64,000 nt of DNA from Rosa chinensis (Eukaryota > Streptophyta > Magnoliopsida > Rosales > Rosaceae). The translations under genes and the position numbers were made by a program. A model generated the notes under the pieces. That model searched no databases, was not told the origin of the DNA, and worked only from the letters and a program-made list of their open reading frames with translations. How positions within the stretch are numbered: position 1 is the stretch's first letter; every line of letters begins with the position of its first letter. The stretch is taken from positions 80,872,347 to 80,936,346 of the forward strand of contig NC_037089.1 of NCBI RefSeq assembly GCF_002994745.2, in the 5' to 3' direction. This document shows positions 1 through 13,300 of the stretch, piece after piece.

Positions 1-236
1 ATGATGTATAAACTGAGAGTAAGAATAACATCTTCAACCAAAACTATATGGTGTCTACAAAGTGTTTACTTACTCAAGGTTTCTCTGCCACTCATGTCTC
101 CAAAAAAGGTTGCATGTCCATCCTCCCAAGCAACGCCATCTTTTTCACCAACAGGGAGGTTCTCGGCAATGGCTTGCACCAAAATAGTGCTGACGAACAA
201 CACTGCAAACGTGAATAAGTTCTGAAACTTAGCCAT
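1..236 (-). CDS. Alpha-expansin, first exon only (gene runs off the left edge)
   Basis: This is the 5' exon of a secreted cell-wall-loosening expansin. The exon runs 236 down to 74 (54 codons plus one base) and is followed by a GTAAGT donor at 73, so the rest lies outside the window. The ATG at 236 opens a hydrophobic signal peptide (MAKFQNLFTFAVLFVSTILV) and then the start of the mature protein with AWEDGHATFFGDMSG, matching the beginning of the double-psi beta-barrel domain. The splice phase (one base of a codon) and the sequence around the junction match exon 1 of the complete expansin at 2019-3009, so the two are tandem paralogs on the same strand. It differs from that copy by an insertion of about eight residues (NLPVGEKDG) after the signal peptide. 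Whether the remaining exon is intact cannot be seen. Confidence 0.8.
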
Positions 237-1513
237 GGTGACTGTGATAGAAACTGGAATGCTAGGCAAGTTTGTACAAACCTTATAGTAATCGAGTCAA
301 TTAATTGAAAATTGAGAGGGATTTATAGATCGAGGGACAGAAATCTTATCTATATAATCGCCTTGATCAGTTGGGTGAAGGTATCCTATTGAATTGATCA
401 GAGATTATTGGTTTTGGGTGAAGAATTCCTCAATTCTTGATGGAGTAAATTACAAAAACCTTCCTTCTTCTTTTTTTTTTTTTTTGAAATTGAATTTTTA
501 TACTGGAGTAGATTGGTTTGGAAGTGGTGAAGAATCCTTCAATTCTTGCTGGAGTAAATTACAAAATCTTTCTGTTTTTTTTCTTTGACAGTGGATTTCA
601 TTAAACTAGCTAGCGATTTCATTGCTCAACAGTCAAGAGGGCATCCCCTATAAATAGTTAAATACGGGAGCATACAAAAACCAAGACTCACACCAGCGTA
701 ACAACTTTTCAAAAAAAAAAAAAAAACATGAGTAACAATGAGCTGAGGGTAGCACCCTGACAGATACCTAACCTCCTCCAACAAGGCACCCAATTCACTG
801 ACAAAAACCTTTGCTGGATTACTTACAAAGATCTTCCAATTAATTAATATTGAATAGAATTTATTGATTTTGATGCGTGAAAGCACACCTAAGAAATTCT
901 TGGTGAAATGTTGGATTTTTTTATTTTCTATGTAATATATACAAAATCTGTTCAAATCCATTAACATTCACTGTTAATTAGAATAAATCTTTCAAATTAA
1001 ATAACTAATGAATACCAAGAGGTCGATCTTAGTAGATTTTTTGAAAGTCTTGATTGAGTGCAACTAGATTTATCGTAAATCGTCTGAAATTTATATTCAA
1101 TACCTCTTAAGGCTCTAAACGACTAAACTTATAAACTTCAAATCAATATTATAGAATCCCATTACATGAAAAGATATAAAAGAATTTGCGAGAAATGAAA
1201 TGTGACATGCGGTCTTATGCTGACAACTTATCAAGTCAACTCAGACCAATAAATTGGAAAATTGTCAACGTAGGCCATTATGTCATAGTTTATGTCCCAA
1301 CCTTGAGGTCTTATGTCATAGTTTATTCTAGGTTCTATGCATCAAAGCCGGCCATTATGTATTTATATGCACATTAGGAGAGGCGAGATAGATATGGCTA
1401 ACATCTTTCTTTGTTTTTGGATTATATAGTTATATTAAGTCCTAACCTCTGTAGCTTTCTTCACTATATAAACTAAAATTTCAAACTCTATCTGTTCGAG
1501 CTTTTTCTCAAGG
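237..1513. other. Intergenic: upstream region of the first expansin, AT-rich with repeated units
   Basis: No gene seen. It holds the promoter side of the partial expansin. Two similar blocks near 409-465 and 511-572 share the core CAATTCTTG(A/C)TGGAGTAAA. A weaker relative lies near 800-835, and another lies upstream of the second expansin at about 3237-3310, so the expansin upstream regions were duplicated with the genes. A short direct repeat (CTTATGTCATAGTTTA) occurs near 1310-1325, with a similar copy near 1276-1290. Confidence 0.6.
409..572. repeat. Direct repeat in the expansin upstream region
   Basis: Two units of about 60 bp, near 409-465 and 511-572, each contain a GATTGGTTT start, a GAAGAAT(T/C)C block and GGAGTAAATTACAAAA. 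They are separated by a T-rich tract at 470-485. A diverged third unit precedes the second expansin gene (about 3237-3310). Confidence 0.6.
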
Positions 1514-1820
1514 ATTGATATTGAGGAGCTACAGAGTAAAAGTCTAGATGAGTTCTATACTTCTATTTGAAAGGTATTCAGTGCATATTGAAATGGTTTT
1601 GATTTGTAGGATTAATGATAAGTATTGGCTCGGTGGCTCCTGGTTTGAAATTAACTTGATTGTTCTGTACATACACGGGTAATATCTTGCTTAACGCAGT
1701 ACAGTTAAATAATTAATATTAGGAAAGATTTGAAGTAAGATGCATTGTTCTTGTCTGGTAATTACTCGAATACATATTCTCTGATATTTTTGTATTCTCA
1801 TGGTGGTAGATGTTTCTAAC
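1514..1820 (+). pseudogene. Relic of the 3' end of a NAC gene
   Basis: The stretch resembles the last codons and the 3' untranslated region of the NAC gene at 4022-5735. Near 1514, ATTGATATTGAGGAGCTACA followed by GAGTAAAAG parallels the NAC exon 3 segment near 5685-5710. From 1610 to 1820 there is repeated agreement with 5820-6050: AAGTAT followed by GGCTCCTGGTTTG, TTGATTGTT(C/T)TGTACATA, GGAAAGATT(T)(G)AA, and TATTCTCTGATATTT(T/C)TGTATTC. Only the tail is recognisable, and no NAC domain is seen upstream. It looks like the remains of a local duplication and is probably not coding. Confidence 0.6.
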
Positions 1821-2018
1821 TTCAATCAAAACCTGAAATCGATATCAGTAATCTTGAGATACGCATGCATTAGAAAGGAAGACATGTCTTCATTTTTTAG
1901 CATAGCACGATTACATTCAAGAACTTTTTCAAATTTGCACCGTAAAATAAAAGTGCAAATCAATTAACCATGCAACAACACGAGATTAAACAAACGTTTA
2001 ATATATCTCGATGTATGT

Positions 2019-3009
2019 CTAAAAATTGCTTTTCCCTTCATAGGTTTGACCAAATTGCCAATTTCCTGGTGCAATATTATCAAGCTCAATCGTCTTCCCA
2101 TCACTAGTAGTGACTTGAAACGATAAGCCTTGTCCGACTAAGTTAACTCCGATCTGCCACACTTGTCCCCAGTTGCGTTGCATTTGAAGCCAATCGGAAT
2201 TAGACCCTTTAATCTTCACGGCCGTAACATCACCGGCACCACCAACATTCAAGATGGTTGCAGTAATCCAGTAGGGGTTTCCTTTAAGCTCAAACCTAAC
2301 CCCTCCTGTCTTAGCACAAGGGACTCTACGAAACTTTACTGGAATTATCCCAGCTTTGGTGATAGCAATTTTTACGAACATGGGCATGGCCAAGTCAAAG
2401 TGTTTTCTTGGGGGGTTGCACCAGGGATAAAAATGTGGATCATAATTTGGTGGACAAAAGTTTGTCGCAGTGATTTTGATGGTACCAGCATTTGGTATGC
2501 ACCATTGTGGATCATTGACACACATGATCTCAAAACAAGCACCACAAGTTAGTCCATTGTTAAACAGTGCTGTGCTTAGAGCTGCTGTCTCGAGGCCATA
2601 GCCTTGTTGGAAGAGATCACCATATCCACAAGCCCCCTCTATTAAAACAAACAAAGAAGAATATAAGAGAAAGCAATTAGGACTTCATGACATATTAATC
2701 TAATAAAAAAAAACTTAACCAAAAGGTGTGCTCCTCCACTCGGACAATCTCTTAAAAACTAAAAAAATCATGACTCGATCATACACCTCCCTCTCACAAT
2801 ATGCATGTGGAATTGTGGATTCCGCCTTATTGTGAGAAGTAACGAGTGCATACAAAGATTATTAACTTACGCATGGTTTCTCCTCCGCTCATGTCACCAT
2901 AAAACGTTGCGGCTCCATCCTCCCAAGCATCATCGCCCATGGCATGCACCAAAAGAGTGCTGATGATGATGAGCACTGCCCATGCGAATAAGTTGTGGAA
3001 CTTAACCAT
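2019..3009 (-). CDS. Alpha-expansin (EXPA family), complete, two exons
   Basis: The product is a secreted, non-enzymatic wall-loosening protein that disrupts cellulose-xyloglucan contacts in the cell wall. Exon 1 is 3009-2871, intron 2870-2639 (GTAAGT/AG), exon 2 2638-2019, giving 252 aa, the usual expansin length. Residues 1-24 or so are a signal peptide. The GH45-like domain shows [22 protein letters not shown] and HFDLAMPMF, including the HFD motif. The C-terminal CBM63-like domain shows [22 protein letters not shown] and ends with [10 protein letters not shown]. The FCPPNY-to-WCNPP loop (alpha-insertion) marks it as EXPA rather than EXPB. Many EXPA genes have two introns; only one is present here. 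It lies about 1 kb from a divergent NAC gene and in tandem with the partial expansin at the left edge. Confidence 0.93.
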
Positions 3010-4021
3010 GGCTATATGCCGATACTAAGAGAATTGAACTAAAATGTATGCTATTACAAGTTTGTACAGACCTCATTGTTATGGGGCGAATTTATAGGCC
3101 GGGTGGGATTCATAACAGGAAAGAAAGATGTATATTTCCTTATACTGAAAAGAATATATCTAAATAAATAAAAGGAAAGAAACAATAATGATGCCAGAAA
3201 AAGCTATCTTCAGGTGATAAAATTGACAGAGATGTTTTGGATTGGCAGTGAAAAGGGGTGAAGAAAGTGAACCTCAATTCTTGCTGGACTATTTAGAAAG
3301 ATCTTCCAATCGCAACAAAATTGCAAAAAATATATGAATGGGAGTTATTTACCTAAGAAATTCTTGGATTTGTGATCTGCTTTGTAATAAATAACAAATC
3401 TGTTCAAATCCCTTGAACTTCATCATTAATTAGATTTAATATTTCAAATCTAATTAGTTAATACTACAAGATACTATAAGGTTAATTGAATCAGTCTCTT
3501 AGAATTCTAATTGCATTTAATAATTTAAAATTTTTCAATTTTAAATCATATTTAAATGAGCACTCTTGTGTAATGATTCACATCTTACCGTAACGTGACA
3601 TTTATTTTTTGTTTTTGGGATAACGTAACGTGACATTTTTTTCTTTCCCCCAAGTTGCTATAATATAAGAACCAGAGCACCATTCTAATGCCGAAACCCA
3701 TAAATCGGATGATACTAGGCATTGGGCTGTTCTTTTTGGTTTTTTAGCCTTGGGCCGTTTGAATGAACATTTTGGGCTAACATTTTCGTATGCTCCTTTC
3801 TAAAACTCGGGCTCGAACCCGATCCGTTAACCACAGACTTGAAAACGTTTGGAGAAAATTAACCAGACCTGGAAACACCCGATCCGGTTAGAAAGTTACG
3901 GTTAGACCTGAAAGCAACAAGCCGAGGACTCAGAATGTCGTAGTGTTTCTACTCATCAAAGCCATTATTACTTTCTATTCTTTCTTCTTCTTCTTCTTCT
4001 TTTCAAGAAGCTCTGTAAGAA
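3010..4021. other. Intergenic between divergent expansin and NAC genes
   Basis: No gene seen. The left half is AT-rich expansin upstream sequence, including a diverged copy of the repeat described at 409-572. The right half carries the NAC 5' leader with a (CTT)n tract at about 3981-4000, directly before the ATG at 4022. Confidence 0.6.
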
Positions 4022-5735
4022 ATGCCTTCTACTTGTCCTTGTCCACCTCCTGGTTTCAGGTTTCAGCCCTCTGATGCTGAGATTATTGGGTTTTACTTGA
4101 TCAACAAGATACTGGGCAGACCGAATGCTTTTGATGTCATCAGCACCGTTGATGTCTACTCCAACAGCCCTGATCAGCTTCCACTCGGTTAGTTTTCTAT
4201 TACATGAAAAAGAAGGGTTCTTGATTTTCTATATATGCAATGTGTGTGATTTTTGTATGGTTTTGGGTTTTTATGCTACTCTTGCTTATTTGTGTTCATT
4301 GATCTGGTTTGTTTCTTTATCTTTGTTCACGTTCTGGGTCTCAACTTTAAGCTCTGGTGGTTAAGTTTTACTGTTTCTGCATTTAGTATATCTTAGTAGA
4401 GGGTACGTAAATGTGTTGCTACTGTGAAGTGTCAAAGTTATCGATTCGTTACTCAAGTTACCAGAAAATAATAATATACAGTCTTGGAATCTTGGATCCA
4501 AGTGGAGTATAAAGATTTGTTGCACTAAATTCTCAAATTTAAAGACTGGATCGATGGATGTAACTTTGAGAAAATGAGGCTTAGTTTAGACAATTGGTGG
4601 CGAATTTGGGAATAGCCAGAAGAATTCTGTTCACATGTGAGTCAGAGATTGATCAAATTAAGGTCTTTTGGTCATCATGGTCATTTTCATATCAGCCTTC
4701 AAGTGCTGTGAAGTTTTTGTTTTCCTGATTGAAATGGGAGATGGAAACTAGCCCTCAAATACCTGACTGCATGCTGTAATGGATGAGATGTATGTGGAAG
4801 AGTATTATTTAGTAAAGGGCTGCGCTATCTGATTCCTTCAAACTCCACAAAATATATTGGTTTGTATAAATTGGCCGCCTGCATTAAAGCACTTCAAATT
4901 CCTTGTTAGGATGGAGCTTTTTAACTTGAGTATGCAGTAGCCACTTTAATTTGGTCATCAAAATTGTTTCAATTTGCTACAATATTGATAAAAAAATGCG
5001 AGACTGAATGTTAACATTCGCCTTAAATTACTGACTAGACTAACTAACAGGATAGAACTATTGACAAATTTCACATATGTAATATTAACATTATGAAATG
5101 TACTTCTGTACGTAATCATAAATCATTGTCTTACTGCTGTATCATGATGAAATAAGAGGCCAGGGACCTTAAAATGGTCAATATTTTTGTTGAGCTTAAC
5201 ATAGTACGTACTACTTTTCCTAATCTGTTGTGGATGATTTGCAGGTAATGCTGGGCACTTTGAAGAGAATGAATGGTATTTCTACACAACTAGGCCAAAC
5301 AGCAGCCATTTTCTAACGAAAGATGGCTACTTTGCCACTTCTATGGATGAGCAAATCTTTCATAACAATCAAGTGGTTGGTTTCAAGCAGATTCTGAGAT
5401 TTTACCTTGGTAGACCACCAACAGGGATGAAAACCAATTGGGTCGTCCATGAATTTCGTGTTAACCCTAATATATTTCCAGCTGGGAAACTTGATAATGT
5501 TCTTCAGGTGAAGGTAATTACTTACTTTTAAATCTTTAGTTTCCAATTGAGAAACACAGCTGATACTATTCTATTCATCTTCTTGCAGCTATCCAGTTTT
5601 GTAATGTGCAAAATTCTTCATACACAAGAACTTTTTATCAAGTTGTCAGAGAAAAGAGTCAGGGATGAACGCGATTCTTTGATGATTGATACGGATGAGA
5701 TGCACAGTAAAAGGCTGAATCTACAAATTAGATAA
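4022..5735 (+). CDS. Short, divergent NAC-domain protein, three exons
   Basis: NAC proteins are plant transcription factors. Exon 1 is 4022-4187, exon 2 5245-5507 (or to 5513; both GT donors keep phase 0), exon 3 5589-5735, giving about 191-193 aa. Subdomain A is clear (PPGFRFQPSDAEIIGFYL), B is VDVYSNSPDQLPLG, then NEWYFYTTRPNSS, C/D continue with KDGYFATSMD, FYLGRPPTGMKTNWVVHEFR, and E is SSFVMCKILH. The canonical WKATG DNA-contact motif is replaced by YFATS, and there is hardly any C-terminal activation region (about 38 residues after subdomain E). It may therefore be a non-activating or dominant-negative type NAC, or an early pseudogene, although the frame is open. A related 3' relic lies at 1514-1820. 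Confidence 0.82.
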
Positions 5736-7317
5736 GTACGTACTGTTTGAAGGAACTAATTAAGCTGCTAGCTGGCAGAAGAATAGACCAAATACAGTGT
5801 AGTTTTGTGGTTTTTATTAGTGTGATCATAAGTATGAGCTCCTGGTTTGCAGATTAGCTGACCAAAATAGAATCACAGCATTATTTGATGCCTTGATTGT
5901 TTTGTACATATATGTGTTTACATCTTGCTAAACACACAACATGCAGTTGTATGATTGGGAAAGATTAGAAATAAGGTGCACAGTTCTCGTGTGGTCCTCA
6001 AGTACTTATTCTCTGATATTTCTGTATTCCCCGTATGTGCTAACTATTAGAACTACACAGTGAGGTGCTCATTCTTGTTTATGAAGTGAAGCCTGGAGAG
6101 AAGAACAGGTTGGTTTGTGTGGTTTTATGTGAACCACATGATTCACACCAGTTAGGCTGAGGGTTCAGGGTCTAGCAAATTATGAAGTACTTAGGAAATT
6201 AGGAGTGATCAGCTATCAGATGCAGGGTACCTTTTTTTTTATTTTATATCATTTTTTAGTATTTAATGATAATCTGAATGGATGATGGTATGAGCAACTA
6301 AACAATATAAAGTCATTCTTCCTTATAAGTCAATTATAACTTAACACGTGTCGATTTAGAGAAAAATATACACAGATCAATCGGTGAAAATTAAAACTAC
6401 GGTGCAAAAATATAAAACAATAGGTGACAAATTTAAATTCTCAAGTTCAGGTACGTAGGAGTTTAATCATAAGAGTGTTAATAGTTTTGTAGGCTTTTTT
6501 TAAGTTTAGATGCATGAACTTTTTAAATAATTTTTTTAATTGTTCATTATATCGTGATTGTACGGATACCTAAATAATTATCAATTTTTTAATAACACTT
6601 CTCTTAGTTAATAGTCCGCCATCATAAAGTTCACATTAATGTAACAAAACTTTATCCTCACATTAAAAGTATGCGTAGATGGTAGTCATTTTAACAAACA
6701 GGAAAAAAACAGAAAAGCTAAGAAGACGTTGAAAGAGAGGACTCATGATCTTTCCATTGGATCTACAATAGTCCTAAATTAGTCAGATCAGCCTTTCCTC
6801 ATAGGTAACAAACACTTCCACAAAAAGTCTCCCATCTAATTAATTCGGGGAAGGATAAGGATACTTCCGTAATTTGACAACCGAGCTCACCGAATACTAA
6901 AACACAGCACCGCCAACCGTCGCCCAAAATCGAGAAGTAGGGAAAGGCTTCCAACGAAAGCCAAAGCTCACACAGTAGCGTCGTCGAGGGGCATTACCGT
7001 AATTGTGTAACGGAGACTCTATTTTCCCACACCAATAAACACTAAAAATCGACTTTTATTCCCCCCAAAAAATCCCGAAAATTCAGACCCTCATCGCACT
7101 TCCCCGCCATTTGCCTCACTTAACTTCTCTTCCAAATCTATTCCTCTCCCCAAAACTCTTCACCTCCCTCCCTCTCTCTCTCTCTCTCCAACAAAACCCT
7201 AATTCCCTCCGAAATACCCCTCGATTTCCTCTTATTTACAACCCCTGCCACTCCCCTCCGCCCTCCCTTCATGCCCTTGCACCGCCGCTCGTCGCGCCCT
7301 CGCCGGTGAACCTACCG
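5736..7317. other. Intergenic: NAC 3' region and SCC2 promoter / 5' UTR
   Basis: No gene seen. 5740-6230 is the NAC 3' flank. 6230-6700 is AT-rich. The last 400 bp before 7318 become C-rich and include a (CT)n tract at 7171-7188, consistent with a transcribed 5' leader of SCC2. The open frame that extends upstream of 7318 has no ATG and runs through this CT tract, so I start SCC2 at 7318. Confidence 0.6.
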
Positions 7318-10300
7318 ATGAGCTATCCGGTCAGTTCGAGCTCCGGCGCCGGTGCCAGTCACCAAGGCATCCGGCTCTCCAATACTACTCACTCCGAGGT
7401 CGCTCCTTGCTTGCCTTTGCCTTCTCTTCCAGTGTTCTGCGGCGCTTCCGATCAGGACCTCCGGTTGTTCGATGAGCCGAGTCGGAGCAGTGCGAGGTTG
7501 AATTACTACGACGCCGCTCAGGCCAGTAGGATTGCTGATCTGCTTCGAGCTACTGACGTCTCGTACTTGTAAGTGTGCTATTTGTTCTTAGCAGCAGCTT
7601 TGATTTCCAGGTTTAGCTTTGAAATTTGAATGCAGCAACTTGAAATTGCAATAACGATTTGAAATTTTATCTGTTTGATTGTTTCTATTACATTTGAATT
7701 TACCGAATTTTGGATTTAAGCAGGTTTTCTGTATAGCGGCATTTGTTTTTCGTTTTCTGTTTGTTTATTATTGCTAATATATGGTATTGTGTCAGGAACC
7801 TGAGGGAGGATACTGCGGCGGTTCAATATGGCTATGTCCAACCTATGGAACTTCACGATGAAGTTTTACAGTACAATCCAGAAGCCTTTCAGTATACTAC
7901 TCCAGGTAAACAAAGTATTTGGTTGCTCGTTAACTGCATTTTTGGTTGCAAGTATTGCTGCTTTAGAATTCACTCTACTGTTGTTTACATGTATTTTTTC
8001 ATTTTCCTTATTGTTGCTTTGGTTTTTTGTGTCGTTGCTTAGCTACAACTGGCAAACTGCCGAGACATTTTTTTTAAAATTATTTTTATTTTTATATTTA
8101 AAGTAAGAGTAGGAGAACTGAAGAAATTTCATTTAATTTAGTGGCCCAAAAGATGAATGTGAGCCAATTTTTTATTATATAATCAAGAAACTATTACATA
8201 TGTCAGATCCTGATAGAGTAATGCATTCACATCTTCCTTGGTGTAAGAAATCGTTCATGAGAATATTGATTTGTCAATCAATTTGTAGGTTTGGGATAAC
8301 TAGACTATATATACATATGTAATGATAAAATATGAGATATAGGGAAAACATAATCCTAAAATATAATGGCTGCAAATGATTAATTTTTATTTGGACTTGT
8401 CCAAACAATGATATTAGTCAAATACGAAGCATAATTTTTCTTTTTATTCTTTAGAATCAATGTACGAGTTGTGTAAGTCACAGTTTGCTAATATTGGCAT
8501 CATCACTTGCTACATAAAAAAAAGTAGTCTTATTTAAGCACAATTTTTTTATTTTATTTTTTAAAATAATGAAGAAAAAAGTCATATAGATATACATTAT
8601 CATACTTAATTTCCAGGACATATATTGCCTTTACTCTATGTATCACATATACATCAAACAAAAGCTCTGGATCACATTGTTCTTGTTGAAGATTATTTGT
8701 GCTTTACAGTGTTCGGTTCTTAAAAAATTTATTGGTATTACTGCTTATTATTCTTCCTCTGTTCAAGTTTCTCAGGTCCTATTATGGGGCAAGTGCCTGG
8801 CAGTAGTACAGTACCAGATAAGAAGCCCTTTGTGCCAATTATACCTATAACAAGAACTTCTGAAAGAGATTATGGTGCAACTCACAATAATCAGCTCAAC
8901 TATACTCCCCCAAATGTACGTCTGCTTCTAGTTGGCATTTGATAATCAAATTACGCCTCCCTGTTTTCCTAATTTGGAAGATGAAATTGCAGGACATATC
9001 TATAGCATCCTCCAGAAAACCAAAAGCAAAGAGAAAAGCTAGTGATGGCGTTACTTCCTCAGTTGGGTCAGATCCCGTTGCAAGTCAAGGTTGTACTAGC
9101 TGTTCTTGGGTTTTATATCACTCTTTCGCTCTTGCATGCTCACACACCCTTTCCTTTTAGTAGTTCATGAATAACTTATTGTGTAAATCTTGTTCAGAAG
9201 CCACTGTTGGATGCTTCTGTGAGTTGGTGGAGGATTTTTGCGGCAGAGCTGAAATTTTCAGTGAGGATCGGGACGAAGCACAGTGGTTATCTATGCCTCT
9301 TTCTGATCTTAGAATGCTTGCAAATGAAATAATGTCTCTTCGCGCAAAGAGGCTTCTACATATGGTTCCTGTAGATACTTTTGTTAGATTGTTAAGGATT
9401 TTAGATCATCAGATACATGGAGCTGAAGGCTTGTCTATAAATGAACAGGTGAGCTTCTTTTAAATTCCGCATTCTCTCTAGAATATGGCATTTCTACTGT
9501 GTAGTTTACTTCTTAACCTATTTGTCTTCAGGTTTTGTGCTATGCTGCTTGCTTATTTGTTTATAAACTTTTCAGTGTTTAGTCTATGATGATTTTACTG
9601 TGTTACCTTGCTATAGATTGACCATTCTAATTGTAAATGGGCTTGATATCTAATTGTAAATGGGCTTGATCACTTTCATTTATTGCTTCTGTATTCATCA
9701 TTTCAGTCAGATTCAAATGGGGTTTCATCAATCAATTGTGCACTAGAGTCCATTCATGCAGCTTTAGCAGTAATGGCCCATAACCAGATGCCAAAGCAGC
9801 TGTATAAAGAAGAGGTATATGCTCTACATTAAGTTTTCTTTTTATATATAGTGGAGATGTTTATATGTGTAAGCTTTAAAAGCATTTTACTTTTATCTCG
9901 TCCATTTCACGAGTGACAGACAAGGAAACTAATTCTTAGTTTTTACTTATCAGATCATTGAAAGAATTCTGGAGTTCTCCAGGCATCAGATAATGGATGT
10001 TATGTGTGCTTGCGATCCATCATATCGTGCTTTACATAGGCCAAGTGAAAATGGGACACTTGAAGGTTAGCCTTTCTTATAACAATTTGGATATCCTTAA
10101 TCGACATCATTTTTAATTGACATCTTTATTTTTTCTTTATCTTTGTTTATTTTGAATTCTAGAAGTATTAATCTGTATATGACATTGTTCCATGAATTTC
10201 TTGATCAGTTATTATTGAGTACTGGACTCATTGTTTCCTCCCTTAATTAGTGTATATTTCCTGGAAAATTCTTTCCATATTTTGTATTTGAGTACTGGAC

Positions 10301-13300
10301 TCATTGTTTTATCCCTTAAATAGTCTATATTTCCTGGAGTTCTCTCCATATTTTGTATATGAAATGATGTCTCCCTATATTGACAGTTGAGGAAGACGAA
10401 ATTCTTGATGCTGAAACTGGTTCAGCAAGCAAGAGGCGGCGTAGTACTAAGACTGTTAAAGTGCAGAAATCATCATATAACAGGTGTGCCCATCTGTATT
10501 TTGCTACCTATTTCTTTGATTTTTTTTTTCCTTAATGCGATCCCAATATAACAATGGCAGGGGGTTTCACCTTTCCTTACATCCTTTTCTTGGTAGGGTC
10601 TCTGCTGCTGTGAATAATATTCTTCAGAAAATGTGCACAATTCTTGGTTTGCTAAAGGATTTGTTGCTGATAGAAAAGTTGTCAGATAGTTGTATCTTAC
10701 AACTACTGAAAACAAGCTTTACTACATTTATGGTGGATAATATCCAGCTTTTGCAACTGAAGGCAATTGGTTTGATCAGTGGGGTATAAATCTGCACTAT
10801 TCTTCTTTTCTTGAAAGCTTTTGCTTACATATCACTGTACATGTTTTCATGCACATGCATTTTAGTGTTTTGTAGACTGAAACTTGTGGCATCTTCATTC
10901 TTGGTGCTACAGATATACTATTCATACACTCAACATCGGACTTATGTTATAGATGAGTTACTTCAGCTGCTTTGGAAGTTGCCTTTCTCGAAGCGAGCTT
11001 TGAGATCCTATCACCTACCTGATGAAGAGCAAACGCAGATTCAAATGATCACTGCTTTGCTGATTCAATTGGTTCACTGTAGTGCAAACCTTCCTGCACC
11101 TTTAAGGCAGGATTCAAGTGTTAATTCCATCTTAGAAGTTTCTGACAATGCTGATTATCCAATTAAAGGCCTTGAGGCAGCACAAGCAGCATGTTGTCAC
11201 TTTTGGAAAGGGGTACTTCAGCGGTTTGCTAATGTCAAGAACCAGGAAGCTTCAGAATTCAAAGTTATGATGGAGAATCTTGTTACTGATCTGCTGACAA
11301 CATTGAATTTACCTGAATATCCCGCTTCAGCCCCTATTCTGGAGGTAAATTATATGCATGATGTGTGTGAATATAATATGGTTAATTGCATTAGATTGTC
11401 TCCATGCTGAAGTATATTTATTTGCAGGTTCTTTGTGTCTTGTTACTCGCGAATGCTGGGGTGAAATCTAAAGATGTAGCTGCACGTAGCATGGCTATCG
11501 ATCTTCTAGGAACCATTGCTGCGAGGTTGAAGCGTGATTCTCTCCTTCGCAGTAGGAGCAAATTTTGGATATTACAGGAGTTGGTTAGTGGGGATGCGGC
11601 TGATCAGACTTATCCAAAAGATGTATGTTCTGCTTGTTTAGATGGCAGGGTTGAAAAGACTTTCTTTGTATGTCAAGGTTGTCAGAGAATGTTTCACGCA
11701 GATTGCATGGGAGTAAGAGAGCATGAAGTTCCTAACCAATCTTGGCACTGTCAGATATGTCTCTGCCGGAAACAACTTCTTGTTTTACAATCTTACTGCA
11801 AGTCACAATACAAAGATGATGGATTTAAGGATCATAAAAGTTCAGGAAGAAAAACTGAAGTTACTTTTTCAATTACTAAACTTGAGATCGTCCAACAGTT
11901 GCTTTTGAATTACCTACAAGATACCGCATCAGCTGATGATGTTCATCTCTTTATTCGTTGGTATGTATTCATTCAACCTCATTCCTTCTTAACTTTGTGG
12001 TTGTATTGGTGCGGTAGTGAAGTTATGATGTTTGTCCAGGCTTTATGTCTGCTTGTGGTACAAGGATGATCCACCAAAGTCCCAGCAGAAGTTCATTTAC
12101 TATCTTGCAAGACTGAACTCAAAAGCAATAGTGCGGGATTCTGGGACTGTTTTTTCCTTGCTGACAAGGGACTTAATCAAGCAGATTACCTTAGTATTGG
12201 GACGAAATACTTCTTTTGCCAGAGGATTTGATAAGATTCTACACCTGCTTCTGGTTAGTGAGCTTTTACCCTTACTCCCTGATTTACAGTGTAATGAAAG
12301 TTTTTTGTTTTTTTGTTTTTTGTTTTGTTTTGTTTTGATTATTTAGTTGATTTCAGGCAAGTCTAAGGGAGAATTCTCCTGTAATCAGGGCCAAGGCTTT
12401 ACGAGCGGTAAGTGAGGGGATTATATTTGTGAACTTTTGTTCCTTTACATTCATTCTGTTGTAGTTTGGTAGAATCGTGCCTTAGTCTCTGCTATGATGA
12501 GCAGGTTAGTATAGTTGTAGAGGCTGATCCGGAGGTTTTAGGAGACAAACGTGTGCAACCAGCTGTTGAAGGAAGGTTTTGTGATTCCGCAATTTCTGTT
12601 AGAGAAGCAGCACTGGAACTCGTAGGGAGGCATATTGCTTCCCATCCTGATGTTGGTTTGAAGGTGTGTTTAATTGATTTCAATTCCTTCTAAGTTCTTG
12701 GTACATGCTATATTCTAAAGTTTTGCTTCATCTTCTCCACTTTTTTCTTTTAGTATTTTGAGAAGGTTGCTGAGAGAATCAAAGATACGGGTGTGAGTGT
12801 TCGAAAGCGATCTATTAAAATCATACGAGATATGTGTGTTTCAAATGGGGACTTCTCTGAATTTACTAGTGCTTGCATTGCTATCATCTCCCGTATTGGT
12901 GACGACGAATCAAGTATACAGGTAATCTGAAGCAATTACTGTGTTAGATTTTGTATGGAACTATACTCTACTCGCATAATTGAAGAATCAAATTTTTCTT
13001 CAATTTATCCTTTGATCCTCAACATGGAGTTGTATCCAGTTATATAAATAACATTTAAGACTAGTTTATGAATTTGTTTATTCTAGACTGATTCCCAGTT
13101 TTTATTCTTTTCCTCATCCTCAGGATCTTGTTTGCAAGACATTTTATGAGTTCTGGTTTGAGGAACATACTGGTTCACATACTCAATTCTTTGGAGATGA
13201 TAGCTCTGTTCCATTGGAGGTGGCTAAAAAAACTGAACAGATTGTTGAGATGTTGAGGAGGATGCCAACACCACACCATCTTGTTACCGTCATTAAACGC

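Noticed and set aside
7111..7317. In-frame open extension upstream of the SCC2 ATG
   Set aside because: It has no ATG and runs through a CT-rich 5' leader; the conserved start of the protein fits 7318.
7828..8106. Hydrophobic 92-codon ORF after SCC2 exon 2
   Set aside because: It is intronic read-through in a T-rich sequence; its membrane-like look comes from base composition.
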